DNA of 64,000 bases from J054 sp965223095. GTDB taxonomy: Bacteria; Pseudomonadota; Gammaproteobacteria; Steroidobacterales; GCA-2729495. Position 1 is the stretch's first letter. Each line of letters begins with the position of its first letter. Positions 25,299 through 34,330 of the stretch are shown here, one piece after another. The stretch is taken from contig OZ244979.1 of NCBI GenBank assembly GCA_965223095.1, positions 2,232,001 through 2,296,000 on the forward strand, given 5' to 3'. Made by a program: the position numbers and the translations under genes. Under the pieces are notes generated by a model. It ran no database searches. It was not told the DNA's origin and was given only the letters and a program-made list of their open reading frames with translations.

Positions 25299-27536
25299 AT
25301 GGCATGGACTTGCCAGGCGCGGTGGTTCTTGTCCCTGGGATACTGTGCCGTTTTGCTGCTTAGTGGCTGCGACAATCAGCCGGATAGCAGCATTGTCGTT
25401 CCTACCTTTGAGCGCTTGGAGCTAGCGGGCGACTATGACCGACCCTGGGGAAAGGCCGTTGGTGATATCAATGGTGACGCAGTGGCAGATTTGCTGGTCG
25501 CCTATCAAAAGAGTGGCGTATTACTTGCCTACCAAGGTCCGGATTTTGACCCGTATATCATCGCGAAGGGCGAGCGATTTGCGACGGATCTTGCCATTGC
25601 CGATATTGATGCTGATGGCAGCGCGGATATTGTGGCGATTACCCGAGACGCCGTGATTCTGTATCGCGGCCCAGATTGGTCCGCGCAGCTGGTCGCTAAA
25701 CAGGCATTGCATGATATCGAAGCGGTAGACATCGATGGCGATGGCTCGCTTGATCTTGTAGGCCGCAACCAGAGTGCATTTAAAGGTTCTGGTGCCAAGC
25801 TGTATTTGTACTATCAGCGGCCCGGCTTGAACTGGGAAATCGCGAGCCTTGATGTGCCCGAAGGCGAGGGTCTAGCCGTCGCCGATTTGGATCAAGATGG
25901 TCGGTCCGATGTCGTGGTCGGCGGATTTTGGTACCAAAACCTGCCAAGCGCTGATGAGCGCCTGCCCGATTGGCGGGAATATCGCTATGGCATGGAATGG
26001 GATTGGCCGCATGTCGTCGTTGGGGTGGCGGATCTCAATAACGATGCGCGTCTTGATGTGGTGCTGACACCAGCAGAGCTCAAAGGTCAGTACTATCGAG
26101 TGTCTTGGTTTGCGGGCGGGGACAATCAGCTTGCCGACTGGCCCGAGCATGTTATTGAGGACAATGTAGAAGCTATTGTGCACAGCTTGGCCCTGGCCGA
26201 TATGGATTTGGACGGCCGGATGGACGTAGTCACGGCCGAGATGCATCAGGGGCAAGATCCGGATGCAATCAGTGTTTACTTGAATCGCGGCCCGAAGCTG
26301 TATTGGGAAAAAAGAATCATTGATCAGCAGGGTTCCCATGGTTTGCAGGCGGCTGATATAGATGCCGATGGTGATGTGGATTTGTTCGGCGCCAATCACA
26401 AAGGCGAGTTGCAGGCGCCGCGGGTTTGGGTCAATGAGTCCTGTCCGTCAGCGCCTCAGACCTGGCGTCGCTGGGTCATTGATGAAAACCGGCCGGGGCG
26501 CGCGGTCTTGATGGGTGCTGCCGACTTAAATGGTGACGGCTGGTTGGATGTGATCACAGGCGCGTACTGGTATCGCAATCCGGGCGGTCTGAGTACCAGC
26601 TGGCCGCGCAGAGCCATCGCCGAGGGCTTTGCCAACTTTGCGCTGGCGACGGATTTTAACGGCGATGGACGTCTTGATCTTGCCGGTACCAGCGGCCTTG
26701 AGCTGAAGTCGGCCAATAGCTTAGTCATCGGCTTTGGCAATGGCGAAGGAGATTTTTCTCTGCAAGCGGTGGCCACCGTTAAAGGTGATTTTTTGCAGGG
26801 CGCCAGTCTTGTCAATGAGGGGCCAGGGGGTTCCGGGCCGGGAATCGCGCTGTCATTCCACAAAGCCGGCGCGGGTGTGCAATTTGTACAGCCGCGGGAC
26901 GATGCCGAACGGCCGGATTGGGAGCTCGGTCTAATCAGTAAAGACTCTCAAGACGAAGCACTTACCACAGCAGACCTTGATGGCGATGGCCGCGAAGATT
27001 TGTTGCTGGGCACGCGTTGGTTGCGCAACACCAAGCAAGCTTGGCATGAGCAGGTCTTGCATCGTACCCAGGAACTGCCTGATCGAAACTTGGTGGCTGA
27101 CATCAATGGCGATGGCTATCAGGATGTCGTGATTGGCTATCAGGCTGTCAGCGAGCTCGGCAAGCTTGCTTGGTACGAACGGGGCGAGGTTGCGACGCAG
27201 GACTGGATCGAACATCAAGTGGCGGCGGTTACCGGGCCCATGAGCGTGGGCGTTGGGGATTTCGACCTGGATGGCGACCAGGACATCGTGGTCGGCGAAC
27301 ATGATCGTCAGACGCCGGACGATGCGGCGCTGTATTGGTTTGAGAATACGGACGGTGAGGGCCTGATGTGGCAGCAGCATCTCATTTTTCGAGGCGACGA
27401 GCATCATGATGGTGCTTTGGTCACAGATATTGATGCGGACGGCGACTTAGATGTTTTGTCTATCGGCTGGGATCACAATCGCGTTTTGCTCTACGAAAAT
27501 CGTATGCCTAGATGTGTGTCGGCTGGGCCGGGCTAA
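25299..27536 (+). CDS. FG-GAP/VCBS repeat lipoprotein with 13 calcium-type motifs
   Basis: Large secreted beta-propeller-like protein of 745 residues with a lipobox ending at C24 (LLLSGC). At least 13 DxDxDGxxD-type motifs repeat along its length (for example DIDADGSADIVAI, DLNGDGWLDVITG, DFNGDGRLDLAGT, DFDLDGDQDIVVG), each the calcium-binding edge of an FG-GAP blade. The ATG at 25299 is preferred because it opens the lipoprotein signal; longer in-frame starts run into the preceding gene. Likely surface or periplasmic; binding or adhesion roles are typical, but no ligand can be named. Confidence 0.85.
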   Translation: MAWTCQARWFLSLGYCAVLLLSGCDNQPDSSIVVPTFERLELAGDYDRPWGKAVGDINGDAVADLLVAYQKSGVLLAYQGPDFDPYIIAKGERFATDLAIADIDADGSADIVAITRDAVILYRGPDWSAQLVAKQALHDIEAVDIDGDGSLDLVGRNQSAFKGSGAKLYLYYQRPGLNWEIASLDVPEGEGLAVADLDQDGRSDVVVGGFWYQNLPSADERLPDWREYRYGMEWDWPHVVVGVADLNNDARLDVVLTPAELKGQYYRVSWFAGGDNQLADWPEHVIEDNVEAIVHSLALADMDLDGRMDVVTAEMHQGQDPDAISVYLNRGPKLYWEKRIIDQQGSHGLQAADIDADGDVDLFGANHKGELQAPRVWVNESCPSAPQTWRRWVIDENRPGRAVLMGAADLNGDGWLDVITGAYWYRNPGGLSTSWPRRAIAEGFANFALATDFNGDGRLDLAGTSGLELKSANSLVIGFGNGEGDFSLQAVATVKGDFLQGASLVNEGPGGSGPGIALSFHKAGAGVQFVQPRDDAERPDWELGLISKDSQDEALTTADLDGDGREDLLLGTRWLRNTKQAWHEQVLHRTQELPDRNLVADINGDGYQDVVIGYQAVSELGKLAWYERGEVATQDWIEHQVAAVTGPMSVGVGDFDLDGDQDIVVGEHDRQTPDDAALYWFENTDGEGLMWQQHLIFRGDEHHDGALVTDIDADGDLDVLSIGWDHNRVLLYENRMPRCVSAGPG

Positions 27537-27645
27537 TGCTTGAAATTGGCGGGGCTGTTAATGGCAGACTTTTTGCCCCGAGCTTGTCGTGACCGAGCTT
27601 GGTGTTTTGTTCGAGTATCACTCATCACTCGGCACTGGCGTTCGC

Positions 27646-28008
27646 TCATGGTGTTTGCCGAATTGGCGTTTTACAACCCTGCGCATCCACGTTGACGAAA
27701 ATTACCCGAGTTTCAAATAGAACTTTCTCCGGATTTTGGCCATGCACCATGCCAAACGCTTGGAGCAAATATTGCACAGAAGTTGTGCCGATGTGCGCGC
27801 GATTCACCACGAAGCGCAGAACCTCACCGGTGAGAATTCGTTCGCGGAACTCAACGTTATCCATCGCGACGGTCACGAAACGATGATCCGGGAATTCCAC
27901 CGCCGCGGTGATATAGGCAAATTCATCGATCCAGTGCAGCAAGTAGCCACCGAATAAGAAGCCGTAGTGATTCATATGCTCGGGAAGAACCAGTTTAAAA
28001 TGTTCCAT
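27646..28008 (-). CDS. Hotdog-fold acyl-CoA thioesterase
   Basis: Cytosolic acyl-CoA hydrolase of the YciA/BACH group. The core LPEHMNHYGFLFGGYLLHWIDEFAYITA carries the Asn/His-Gly-Gly and Asp expected at the active site, and VTVAMDNVEFRERILTGEVL follows. About 120 residues from the ATG at 28008, the usual length. The frame continues to a TTG at 28098, which would add 30 residues of doubtful sequence; the ribosome site does not settle the choice. It faces the FG-GAP gene convergently. Confidence 0.8.
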   Translation of the reverse strand: MEHFKLVLPEHMNHYGFLFGGYLLHWIDEFAYITAAVEFPDHRFVTVAMDNVEFRERILTGEVLRFVVNRAHIGTTSVQYLLQAFGMVHGQNPEKVLFETRVIFVNVDAQGCKTPIRQTP

Positions 28009-28252
28009 CCTTGACGATGCTCCCGGTAGAGCTTGATACAATGATGCTAGCTTAGCGGCTTGTGCCCTGGGATTGAATGTTTCTGCGTCACCGAGCAATC
28101 ACGCGGCCAGGCCGCTGGCTATGGGCCGGCGTGTTGGTAGCGGTATTAGTCGAATGCGCAGCCTGCATACGCCGGGGGCACTGGGGCGTTCGCGAGGCAA
28201 TTTAGCCGCCGCATACCGCCCTAAGTGAGTTATCATTTTTTACCCGACACTG

Positions 28253-28714
28253 ATGAGATCTGCCGTGACAAAAACTCTAACAAAGTGCTTCGTATTGGTT
28301 TTGCTGGTGCAGCTCTGTTTTCTTGGCGCTTTGGCTGAGGAAAACACGGAAATCCTTGTTTATAAGACGCCGACCTGCGGGTGCTGCGACAAATGGGTGC
28401 ATCACCTAGAGTCCCATGGATTTGAAGTTGTGACTGAAAATATGGACGATCTAAGCGCCATCAAGCGGGCTCACGCTGTGCCGCCGCGGCTTCAGTCTTG
28501 CCATACGGCCATCGTCGACGGCTATGTCGTTGAGGGCCATGTGCCCGGTGATCTGGTGCAGCGCCTGCTGCGGGAAAAACCAAAGATTGCCGGGCTGGCC
28601 GTGCCGGAAATGCCGGTGGGCTCTCCTGGCATGGAAATGGGTGATCATCGTCAGCCTTATAAAGTATTAGCTTTTGATGAGGCGGGTGAGGTTTCTTTGT
28701 ACGCTGAGCGCTAG
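28253..28714 (+). CDS. DUF411 metal-binding exported protein
   Basis: 153 residues with a signal peptide (about 1-28) and a CGCC motif at 42-45 in YKTPTCGCCDKW, followed by HLESHGFEVVTENM and VPPRLQSCHTAIVDGYVVEGHVP. This is the DUF411 fold, often found with copper-resistance genes and thought to bind copper. No copper transporter or regulator is adjacent. A GTG at 28265 could be the real start. Confidence 0.88.
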   Translation: MRSAVTKTLTKCFVLVLLVQLCFLGALAEENTEILVYKTPTCGCCDKWVHHLESHGFEVVTENMDDLSAIKRAHAVPPRLQSCHTAIVDGYVVEGHVPGDLVQRLLREKPKIAGLAVPEMPVGSPGMEMGDHRQPYKVLAFDEAGEVSLYAER

Positions 28715-28850
28715 CTCGCTGCACTGGCACTCAAAGGCCGCGTCGTTGTCCGCGAATTCACCAGGCTCTAAAGTGCCTGACCGCTTGCTTCGCAGAGTTT
28801 GTCGATCAAACTGGCTCGTGCCGAGCGCGGATTTCCCCAGGAGTTAATAG

Positions 28851-30206
28851 ATGTCCAGATTGGTCTCCTTGCTTGTGATTTTCGCAGTCTTGGCTTTGGC
28901 GGCTTGCGATAATGTCTCAGATAATCTGGGGCCGGAGGGTTCGTTTCGAGCTCTGCATGCAGTAGCCGATTTGCACCGGGCAGATTTTTTTGTCGCAGGT
29001 GCCAGCAATCAACGCCGAGGCGCCTTGGAATATCGTTTTTCCGGGGGCGGATTGGTCGTTGCCTCTGCGTCCTACGAATTTTGGTGGGCGGTGCGGTTGC
29101 CCGGCGAAACCGCGGCATCGCGGGCTTTGGAGTTTTCTCAGTTCATCAATGGGAATAGCGATTACAGCTTTGTGCTGACGGGCACGGCCGACACGCCCGC
29201 TCTGCTGACCTGGGAAAGGGCCCGCCGACTGAATTCGGCGAGCCGTCCCGCGGCCGCATTTGGCCACGCGGCGCAAAACGCGGGTCCGGTTGATATGTAC
29301 CTGGCTCAAGCGCCCAACACGGACCCGGCCGCGCTCACGCCGCAGGCACAAATTGATTTCGGCGAATTCTCTTCCGGTGCCGAGATTGCCGCTGGCGATT
29401 ACCAGTTGATTGTTACTGGGCGTGACGCGCCGACTAATATTCTTTTTGAATCCGCGGAATTCAGCGTGGCTGCGGATGAAGATCCCATTTTTGCGCTGCT
29501 GGATGCTGCTGGCACCGGAACGGCCAATTTCGCCGTTACCGTGATGGGTTCGCGTTCGCTGCAGGCGCTGGAAGATATCAATGCTTTGCCCGAGCTGCGG
29601 TTCGCCCATGCCGCCCTAGGCACAGATGCCGTGGATCTCGTTTTGGATGATAATTTTGCCGCGCCGTTTGTGAGCAATTTGGCATATCCGAATCTGGCTG
29701 GTTACACCACGATGCCGACGGCTGAGGCCGTGGATATCAAAGTGGTGTCCACTGGCAATACCAGCACGATATTGGCTGGTACGGATCCGATCATGGCGGA
29801 TTTCAGCTTTGGCGATCGTGCGTCCTTGTTTCTGCTGGGGCCGCCGGAAAATCTCGAAGTCCTTGCCTTGGTTGATGACAACCGCGGCTTGGCGCGTTAC
29901 GCGAAGCTACGCTTGATTCAAGCTGACCCCACGTATGCAGCTGTCAATGTGTACTTGGTTGATCCCGGCGCCGGTATCGGTAACAGCAGCGCTGCCTTCG
30001 CGAATTTGCCTTACCGGGGTAATACTGGCTACCTAGAAGTCATTCCCGGTGGCTACGACCTCTATGTTCGCCCAACGGGTAGTTCGGTGGAGCTTGTGGG
30101 GCCCGTGCCCATTACGCTGGAGACAAATAGCGTTTACGGCTATTACATCCTCGACACCGATGTCGATGATGTTTCAGAATTACGTCCGCTGGACGACGCT
30201 AACTAG
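28851..30206 (+). CDS. DUF4397-domain lipoprotein
   Basis: 451 residues with a lipobox ending at C19 (LALAAC) and CAGGAG before the ATG. The body has repeated immunoglobulin-like or beta units starting with a phrase like LRFAHAALGTDAVDLVLDD (about 250) and LRLIQADPTYAAVNVYLVD (about 365), which is the DUF4397 pattern. The first unit (FRALHAVADLHRADFFVAG) is a more diverged copy. Probably outer-membrane or surface; function unknown. Confidence 0.8.
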   Translation: MSRLVSLLVIFAVLALAACDNVSDNLGPEGSFRALHAVADLHRADFFVAGASNQRRGALEYRFSGGGLVVASASYEFWWAVRLPGETAASRALEFSQFINGNSDYSFVLTGTADTPALLTWERARRLNSASRPAAAFGHAAQNAGPVDMYLAQAPNTDPAALTPQAQIDFGEFSSGAEIAAGDYQLIVTGRDAPTNILFESAEFSVAADEDPIFALLDAAGTGTANFAVTVMGSRSLQALEDINALPELRFAHAALGTDAVDLVLDDNFAAPFVSNLAYPNLAGYTTMPTAEAVDIKVVSTGNTSTILAGTDPIMADFSFGDRASLFLLGPPENLEVLALVDDNRGLARYAKLRLIQADPTYAAVNVYLVDPGAGIGNSSAAFANLPYRGNTGYLEVIPGGYDLYVRPTGSSVELVGPVPITLETNSVYGYYILDTDVDDVSELRPLDDAN

Positions 30207-30270
30207 CTTGCTACGACAAGGCGTCGCTTGACGGCACGCCGGCAGTGTTTTTGATGGGCGCGTTGCGCAC

Positions 30271-30447
30271 TTATTCCTTGTTGCGCCGGTAGAAGTGAAT
30301 GTCGACTTCTTCTGGTGCCTCAGCGCTGGCGGATTCGAGGCTTTTTTTGCGCTGGGCGCTGCGCTTGCGGCTACGCCGCCAAATCGCTAGGCCGACAACG
30401 ACGGCCACGATGAACAGTGCAAAAATCTCTTGGCTTCCGGCCGTCAT
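30271..30447 (-). CDS. Small single-pass membrane protein coupled to FeoB
   Basis: 58 residues: MTAGSQEIFALFIVAVVVG begins one membrane helix (about 8-24), followed by a basic stretch (RRSRKRSAQRKK) and a short acidic-to-basic tail. The ATG at 30447 lies two bases after the feoB stop, so it belongs to the feo transcript. Small membrane partners of FeoB are common, although this one lacks the Cys-rich tail. The in-frame extension to 30531 lies inside feoB and is rejected. Confidence 0.7.
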   Translation of the reverse strand: MTAGSQEIFALFIVAVVVGLAIWRRSRKRSAQRKKSLESASAEAPEEVDIHFYRRNKE

Positions 30448-30449
30448 AT

Positions 30450-32624
30450 TCAGGGCCCGTTGAGCTGAAATACTAGCAAGGCGCCCACATAGCCCAAGCC
30501 TGTCATATAGAGCCAAGCCATGGCCGGCCAACGCCAGCTATTGGTCTCCCTCGCCATCACTGCAACCGTTGCACCGCACTGCAAACAAAAAGCATAAAAA
30601 ACCAAGAGTCCGATGACCATAGGTAGCGTAAAGACGATTCGACCATCGCTCCAGCGGGCTTGGCGCAGGCGTTGCGCCAGCGCGGCTTCATTGGCTTCCG
30701 CGTCGCCCACCGCGTAAATCGTGCCAAGGACCGCAATGACGACTTCCCGCGCCGGAAAACTGGCAATGACGGCGGCGGATACTTTCCAATCCCAGCCTAG
30801 GGGAGAAAACACAGGTTCCACCCATTTACCCATTCGGCCCAGTGCGCTTTGCTCTAGGTATGCCGCCGTTTGGGCTTGGTTGAGTTCATGCAGGGCCGTG
30901 TCCAAGGCGGGCCCCGAAAGTTCGGCACTGAGGGTTTGTCGTTCGCTGGCGTAGTTTTCGGCCACCTGTGCCGGTCGCGGAAAGTATGCCAACGCCCAGA
31001 TGACAACGGCGACGGTAAAAATCACGGTTCCCGCGCGCTTTAGAAATTGCTTGGCGCGTTCGGCGAGCTTGATCAACACCGAACGCAAGTTGGGCCAACG
31101 ATACGGGGGAAGTTCTATGAGGAAGCTCGGTGTTGGCCCCTGGAGCAAGCTTTTCTTAAGTAGCCAGGCGGTAAATACGCCGCCAATGATGCCCAGTAGG
31201 TATAGACCAAATAGCACTAGCCCTTGCAGATTTAGTAGGCCGCCCAGGTAGTATTCTTGAGGTACGAACGCACCGATTAACAATGCATATACGGGTAAGC
31301 GCGCGGAGCAGGTCATAAACGGCGCGGCCAGAATCGTTGCCACTCGATCGCGTTCTTCGGGGATAACCCGCGTGGCCAAAATCCCAGGTACCGCACAGGC
31401 AAAGCTCGACAGCATCGGAATAAAAGACTGCCCCGACAAGCCAGCGCTGCGCATAAGTCGATCCATCATGAATGCGGCGCGCGGCATGTAACCCGAATCT
31501 TCTAAAAAGATAATGAACGCAAACAAGATCAATATTTGCGGTAAGAAAATCACGACGCTGCCAACACCGGCGATCATGCCGTCGGTCACCAGGCTAGAGA
31601 GCGCACCCGGCGGTAAGGCGGCTTGCACATGCTCGATCAAAGTCGCCGTCGCGTTGTCGATGAGCTCCATCATCGGGGCCGCCCAGGAAAATACTGCCTG
31701 AAAAACCGTGGCCATGACCAGCAATAGCAGCACCGATCCCCAAAACGGATGATTGGTGATCTTGTCGAAGCGGTCAGCGAGACTTGGCCGCGGCGGGGCC
31801 CGATGCTCGACGGACTCCAAGCTGCGATTGATTAGATCGTAGCGGGCCTTGGCCTCCATGGCAGCCAATGAGCTACCCGCGGCCAGCCGCATCCGCAAGT
31901 CAGTTAGATAGGCCAGTTGGTCGGGTTTTGTATGGCGGGCGAAACGTTCCTCCGCAGCACCCTCGGCATCAATGAGCGCCCGCGCAACTTCGTATTCGCT
32001 TAATTCGGGCGCGTCGGCTTTGATTCGTGTCCACAGTTCTTCCGCGGCGGCATGTACAGCCGGCAGAAGTTGCGGGCGCGACGTTGGTTTTCCGTCAATG
32101 GCTTCAGCGAGTACTTCCTTTAGTGTGTCTAGATTCTGTCCCGTGCTCGCCACGATGGGTACGACGCGAATTCCGAGCCGGCTAGCCAGGGCATCGCAGT
32201 CAATTTCGATGCCACGTTGGTTTGCTAAGTCCGTCATGTTGACGGCCATGACGACCGGTAGATCAAGTTCCATCAACTGGGTGATCAAGAATAAATTGCG
32301 ACGTAAGTTTGTCGCGTCCGCGACGGACAAAATTGCTCGCGGTCGTTGGAGATTTTCGACGTGACCCAGCAGTACATCCACTGCGATCATTTCGTCAGGC
32401 GAATGGGCAGCTAGCGAATACATGCCCGGCAAATCGATCAGTTCGATGCTCGTCGACTCGAGTTTTAACACGCCGGTGCGGCGTTCGACGGTGACACCCG
32501 GATAGTTCGCCGTCTTCTGTTTCAGGCCGGTTAGCGCGTTGAATAACGTACTTTTGCCGGTATTGGGGTTGCCGATCAGCGCGACGACGGGGTCGTCGCC
32601 GCCATCGTCATTCGTCAGACTCAT
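30450..32624 (-). CDS. feoB: Ferrous iron transporter FeoB
   Basis: Fe(II) uptake permease of 724 residues. The N-terminal G domain begins with GNPNTGKST (residues 18-26) and has G2/G3 sites NYPGVTVE and DLPGMYSL and the NMTD specificity motif. The membrane part has the gate segments SFACAVPGILATRVI and APFMTCSARLPVYALLIGAF, each with a conserved Cys. The ATG at 32624 overlaps the end of feoA by 17 bases. The remaining in-frame upstream codons lie inside feoA. Confidence 0.96.
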   Translation of the reverse strand: MSLTNDDGGDDPVVALIGNPNTGKSTLFNALTGLKQKTANYPGVTVERRTGVLKLESTSIELIDLPGMYSLAAHSPDEMIAVDVLLGHVENLQRPRAILSVADATNLRRNLFLITQLMELDLPVVMAVNMTDLANQRGIEIDCDALASRLGIRVVPIVASTGQNLDTLKEVLAEAIDGKPTSRPQLLPAVHAAAEELWTRIKADAPELSEYEVARALIDAEGAAEERFARHTKPDQLAYLTDLRMRLAAGSSLAAMEAKARYDLINRSLESVEHRAPPRPSLADRFDKITNHPFWGSVLLLLVMATVFQAVFSWAAPMMELIDNATATLIEHVQAALPPGALSSLVTDGMIAGVGSVVIFLPQILILFAFIIFLEDSGYMPRAAFMMDRLMRSAGLSGQSFIPMLSSFACAVPGILATRVIPEERDRVATILAAPFMTCSARLPVYALLIGAFVPQEYYLGGLLNLQGLVLFGLYLLGIIGGVFTAWLLKKSLLQGPTPSFLIELPPYRWPNLRSVLIKLAERAKQFLKRAGTVIFTVAVVIWALAYFPRPAQVAENYASERQTLSAELSGPALDTALHELNQAQTAAYLEQSALGRMGKWVEPVFSPLGWDWKVSAAVIASFPAREVVIAVLGTIYAVGDAEANEAALAQRLRQARWSDGRIVFTLPMVIGLLVFYAFCLQCGATVAVMARETNSWRWPAMAWLYMTGLGYVGALLVFQLNGP

Positions 32625-32838
32625 GCAGGCTGACTCTGCGCGCCTCATCGCCGCGCAGTGAGAGGGCATAGCCCATTACCTCGACTTCAATAGGGTCGCC
32701 GCCCAGAGCGCGCCGTGTCACCGATATTTCCGAGCCTTCCAGCAAGCCCATGGCCATGAGGCGCTGGACCATCGGGCCAGTGCCACTGATGGCGGAGATA
32801 ATGCCCCGCTGGCCCGGTTTTAGCTTGTCTAAAGTCAT
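32608..32838 (-). CDS. feoA: FeoA, SH3-like partner of FeoB
   Basis: 76 residues, cytosolic SH3-like domain. The stretches LKPGQRGIISAI, MGLLEGSEISVTRRALGGDPIEVEV and GYALSLRGDEARRVSL are clear FeoA. An AAGGA ribosome site precedes the ATG. It is the first gene of the feo operon, about 60 bases downstream of a Fur-type box. Confidence 0.94.
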   Translation of the reverse strand: MTLDKLKPGQRGIISAISGTGPMVQRLMAMGLLEGSEISVTRRALGGDPIEVEVMGYALSLRGDEARRVSLHESDE

Positions 32839-32896
32839 GAATCCTTTTGGTCGGCCGTGCCTTGTTTCACGCCGCTATCATTGCCGCTGGATTCTA

Positions 32897-32915
32897 AATG
32901 AGAATGATTGTCATT
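32897..32915 (-). promoter_or_regulatory. Probable Fur box upstream of feoAB
   Basis: AATGAGAATGATTGTCATT is a near-perfect dyad (arms AATGA/TCATT, inner AAT/ATT) close to the 19-bp Fur consensus. It lies 59 bases before the feoA start, so iron-loaded Fur would repress ferrous iron uptake. A promoter could not be placed with confidence. Confidence 0.7.
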
Positions 32916-32966
32916 TGCTAGTGGGGTGCCGGTCACTGGACCGTGACCAACTTGCCCCGAGCTGTG

Positions 32967-34097
32967 TTAGCTGGCGCGCCGCGTTTTTTGTTGGTCCTTG
33001 ATTTCGGCTTCATAGGCATGCGCAAACTCTTCGCTGAATACCTCCGGCAGTTTGCCTTCCTCCCGATGGGTGAGCACGTGGTAGGACTCTTCGTACAAAT
33101 CCCAGTACTTCAACTTATTTGCCCCCGACAGTAGGGCGCCGCGTTTTAGACCTTGATCGAATCGCCGTTGTAGTTCTGCCGGGTCAAGTTGCTCCAGGAA
33201 GTCGGCTAGCGCCACGCGCATGGCGGTGGTTACGGCTTTTTGGTGGAGCTGCAAGTCGGCGAATGTGGCTTTTACGGCATCCTCAGGCGGCATGTAATTG
33301 CCGCTGTGGTTGCCCAGCAAATAGCTCATGGCCTCTGCCGCACCTGGCGAAAATTTGAGCGGATTGCCTTGCTCTTGCTTGATGATCGTTTGCGCAATTC
33401 GGTGGGAATCTTTTATTTTCGCCCGGTCTTGCAGTAAGTCGTTGACGCCCTCGACCATCAGCCTTAACAGGCGGCCGGCGGTCCGCATAAGTTCAGCGGG
33501 TTGTGTGCCGGCAACGTCCGCGGGTCGCAGGCCTGCGCCTTCTAGTAGCAGGCTGACGGCGCGTTCGTTGTCAACCGTATCCGGCAGTTTCAATACCTCG
33601 CTGAGGCCGCTGAGCCTAGCGGAGGCATCGGCCACGGCTAAGTGCCGCTCCAGGGCATCGCCTTCGACCATCTTGTCTTCATCCATCATCGCTAGCTCTA
33701 ACGATGGATCTTCGGATACCAACTGTGCGCGAACCACCGAGTCTTGCATGGCAGTTTGTTCAGCCTCCGGCAAGTCTTCTTCGATTTCGACGCGCATTTG
33801 AAAGTCGCCGATGCGAATTCGGTCGCCGTCGAATAGGCGTTGGGGATGTCCACGCCCGACCGGCGTATCAGACTCGTTAACATAGACCCCATTGCGGCTA
33901 GTATCGACAACGTAGTACGAGCCGCCTTGAAAATCGATCATCGCGTGCTGGCTGGATACATAGCGTTTCGGGTCGGGCAGTATCCAATCGCTGTGCAGGC
34001 TGCGGCCGATGGTTCCGCCACGGGCAATGAACTCTTTTTCGGCGTCGTCGCCCAAAAGTTTCGCGTTCTTGCTAACAATGCGCAGTCGCAGCGGCAT
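32967..34097 (-). CDS. FHA-domain protein, TagH-like (type VI secretion-associated family)
   Basis: 376 residues. An FHA domain at about 20-110 (TIGRSLHSDWILPD, YVSSQHAMIDF, DTSRNGVYVNE) binds phosphothreonine. The C-terminal domain at about 190-360 (VAGTQPAELMRTAGRLLRLMV, KFSPGAAEAMSYLLG, KYWDLYEESYHVLTH) matches TagH, which helps post-translational control of type VI secretion through a kinase-phosphatase pair. No secretion-system gene is in the window, so it is an orphan or has another use. A partner kinase might be the protein at 46643, but that is speculative. Confidence 0.85.
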   Translation of the reverse strand: MPLRLRIVSKNAKLLGDDAEKEFIARGGTIGRSLHSDWILPDPKRYVSSQHAMIDFQGGSYYVVDTSRNGVYVNESDTPVGRGHPQRLFDGDRIRIGDFQMRVEIEEDLPEAEQTAMQDSVVRAQLVSEDPSLELAMMDEDKMVEGDALERHLAVADASARLSGLSEVLKLPDTVDNERAVSLLLEGAGLRPADVAGTQPAELMRTAGRLLRLMVEGVNDLLQDRAKIKDSHRIAQTIIKQEQGNPLKFSPGAAEAMSYLLGNHSGNYMPPEDAVKATFADLQLHQKAVTTAMRVALADFLEQLDPAELQRRFDQGLKRGALLSGANKLKYWDLYEESYHVLTHREEGKLPEVFSEEFAHAYEAEIKDQQKTRRAS

Positions 34098-34237
34098 GTA
34101 TGCTACCTGTGTTAAGTCTAGTGCCGTTTACCTAGGGCCGCGGGGCTGACCCGTAGCAGTCCACTCGGCAGAAGAAGCATGACCGACCCCGTGCCGCCGT
34201 GTCCGGCCACAGTTCACAGTTTCCGCGGGGCGAATGC

Positions 34238-34268
34238 TTGGGTTTGGTGTATCGCAACGGGCTATAAT
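34238..34268 (+). promoter_or_regulatory. Possible promoter of the DUF1820 gene
   Basis: A perfect TATAAT lies at 34263-34268. The best -35 is TTGGGT (34238-34243) with 19 bases between, wider than ideal. The ATG it would serve is 63 bases further on and has AAGG at 34321-34324. Confidence 0.35.
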
Positions 34269-34330
34269 CGCGCGCCGCAGGGCCCTACAGCCCGGCGGTT
34301 GGTTAAACATAATCCCGAGGAAGGTCCTCC

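Noticed and set aside
20773..30206. Integrative element with att sites
   Set aside because: No integrase, relaxase or transposase, and no direct copy of the tRNA-Ser 3' end at the far side was found.
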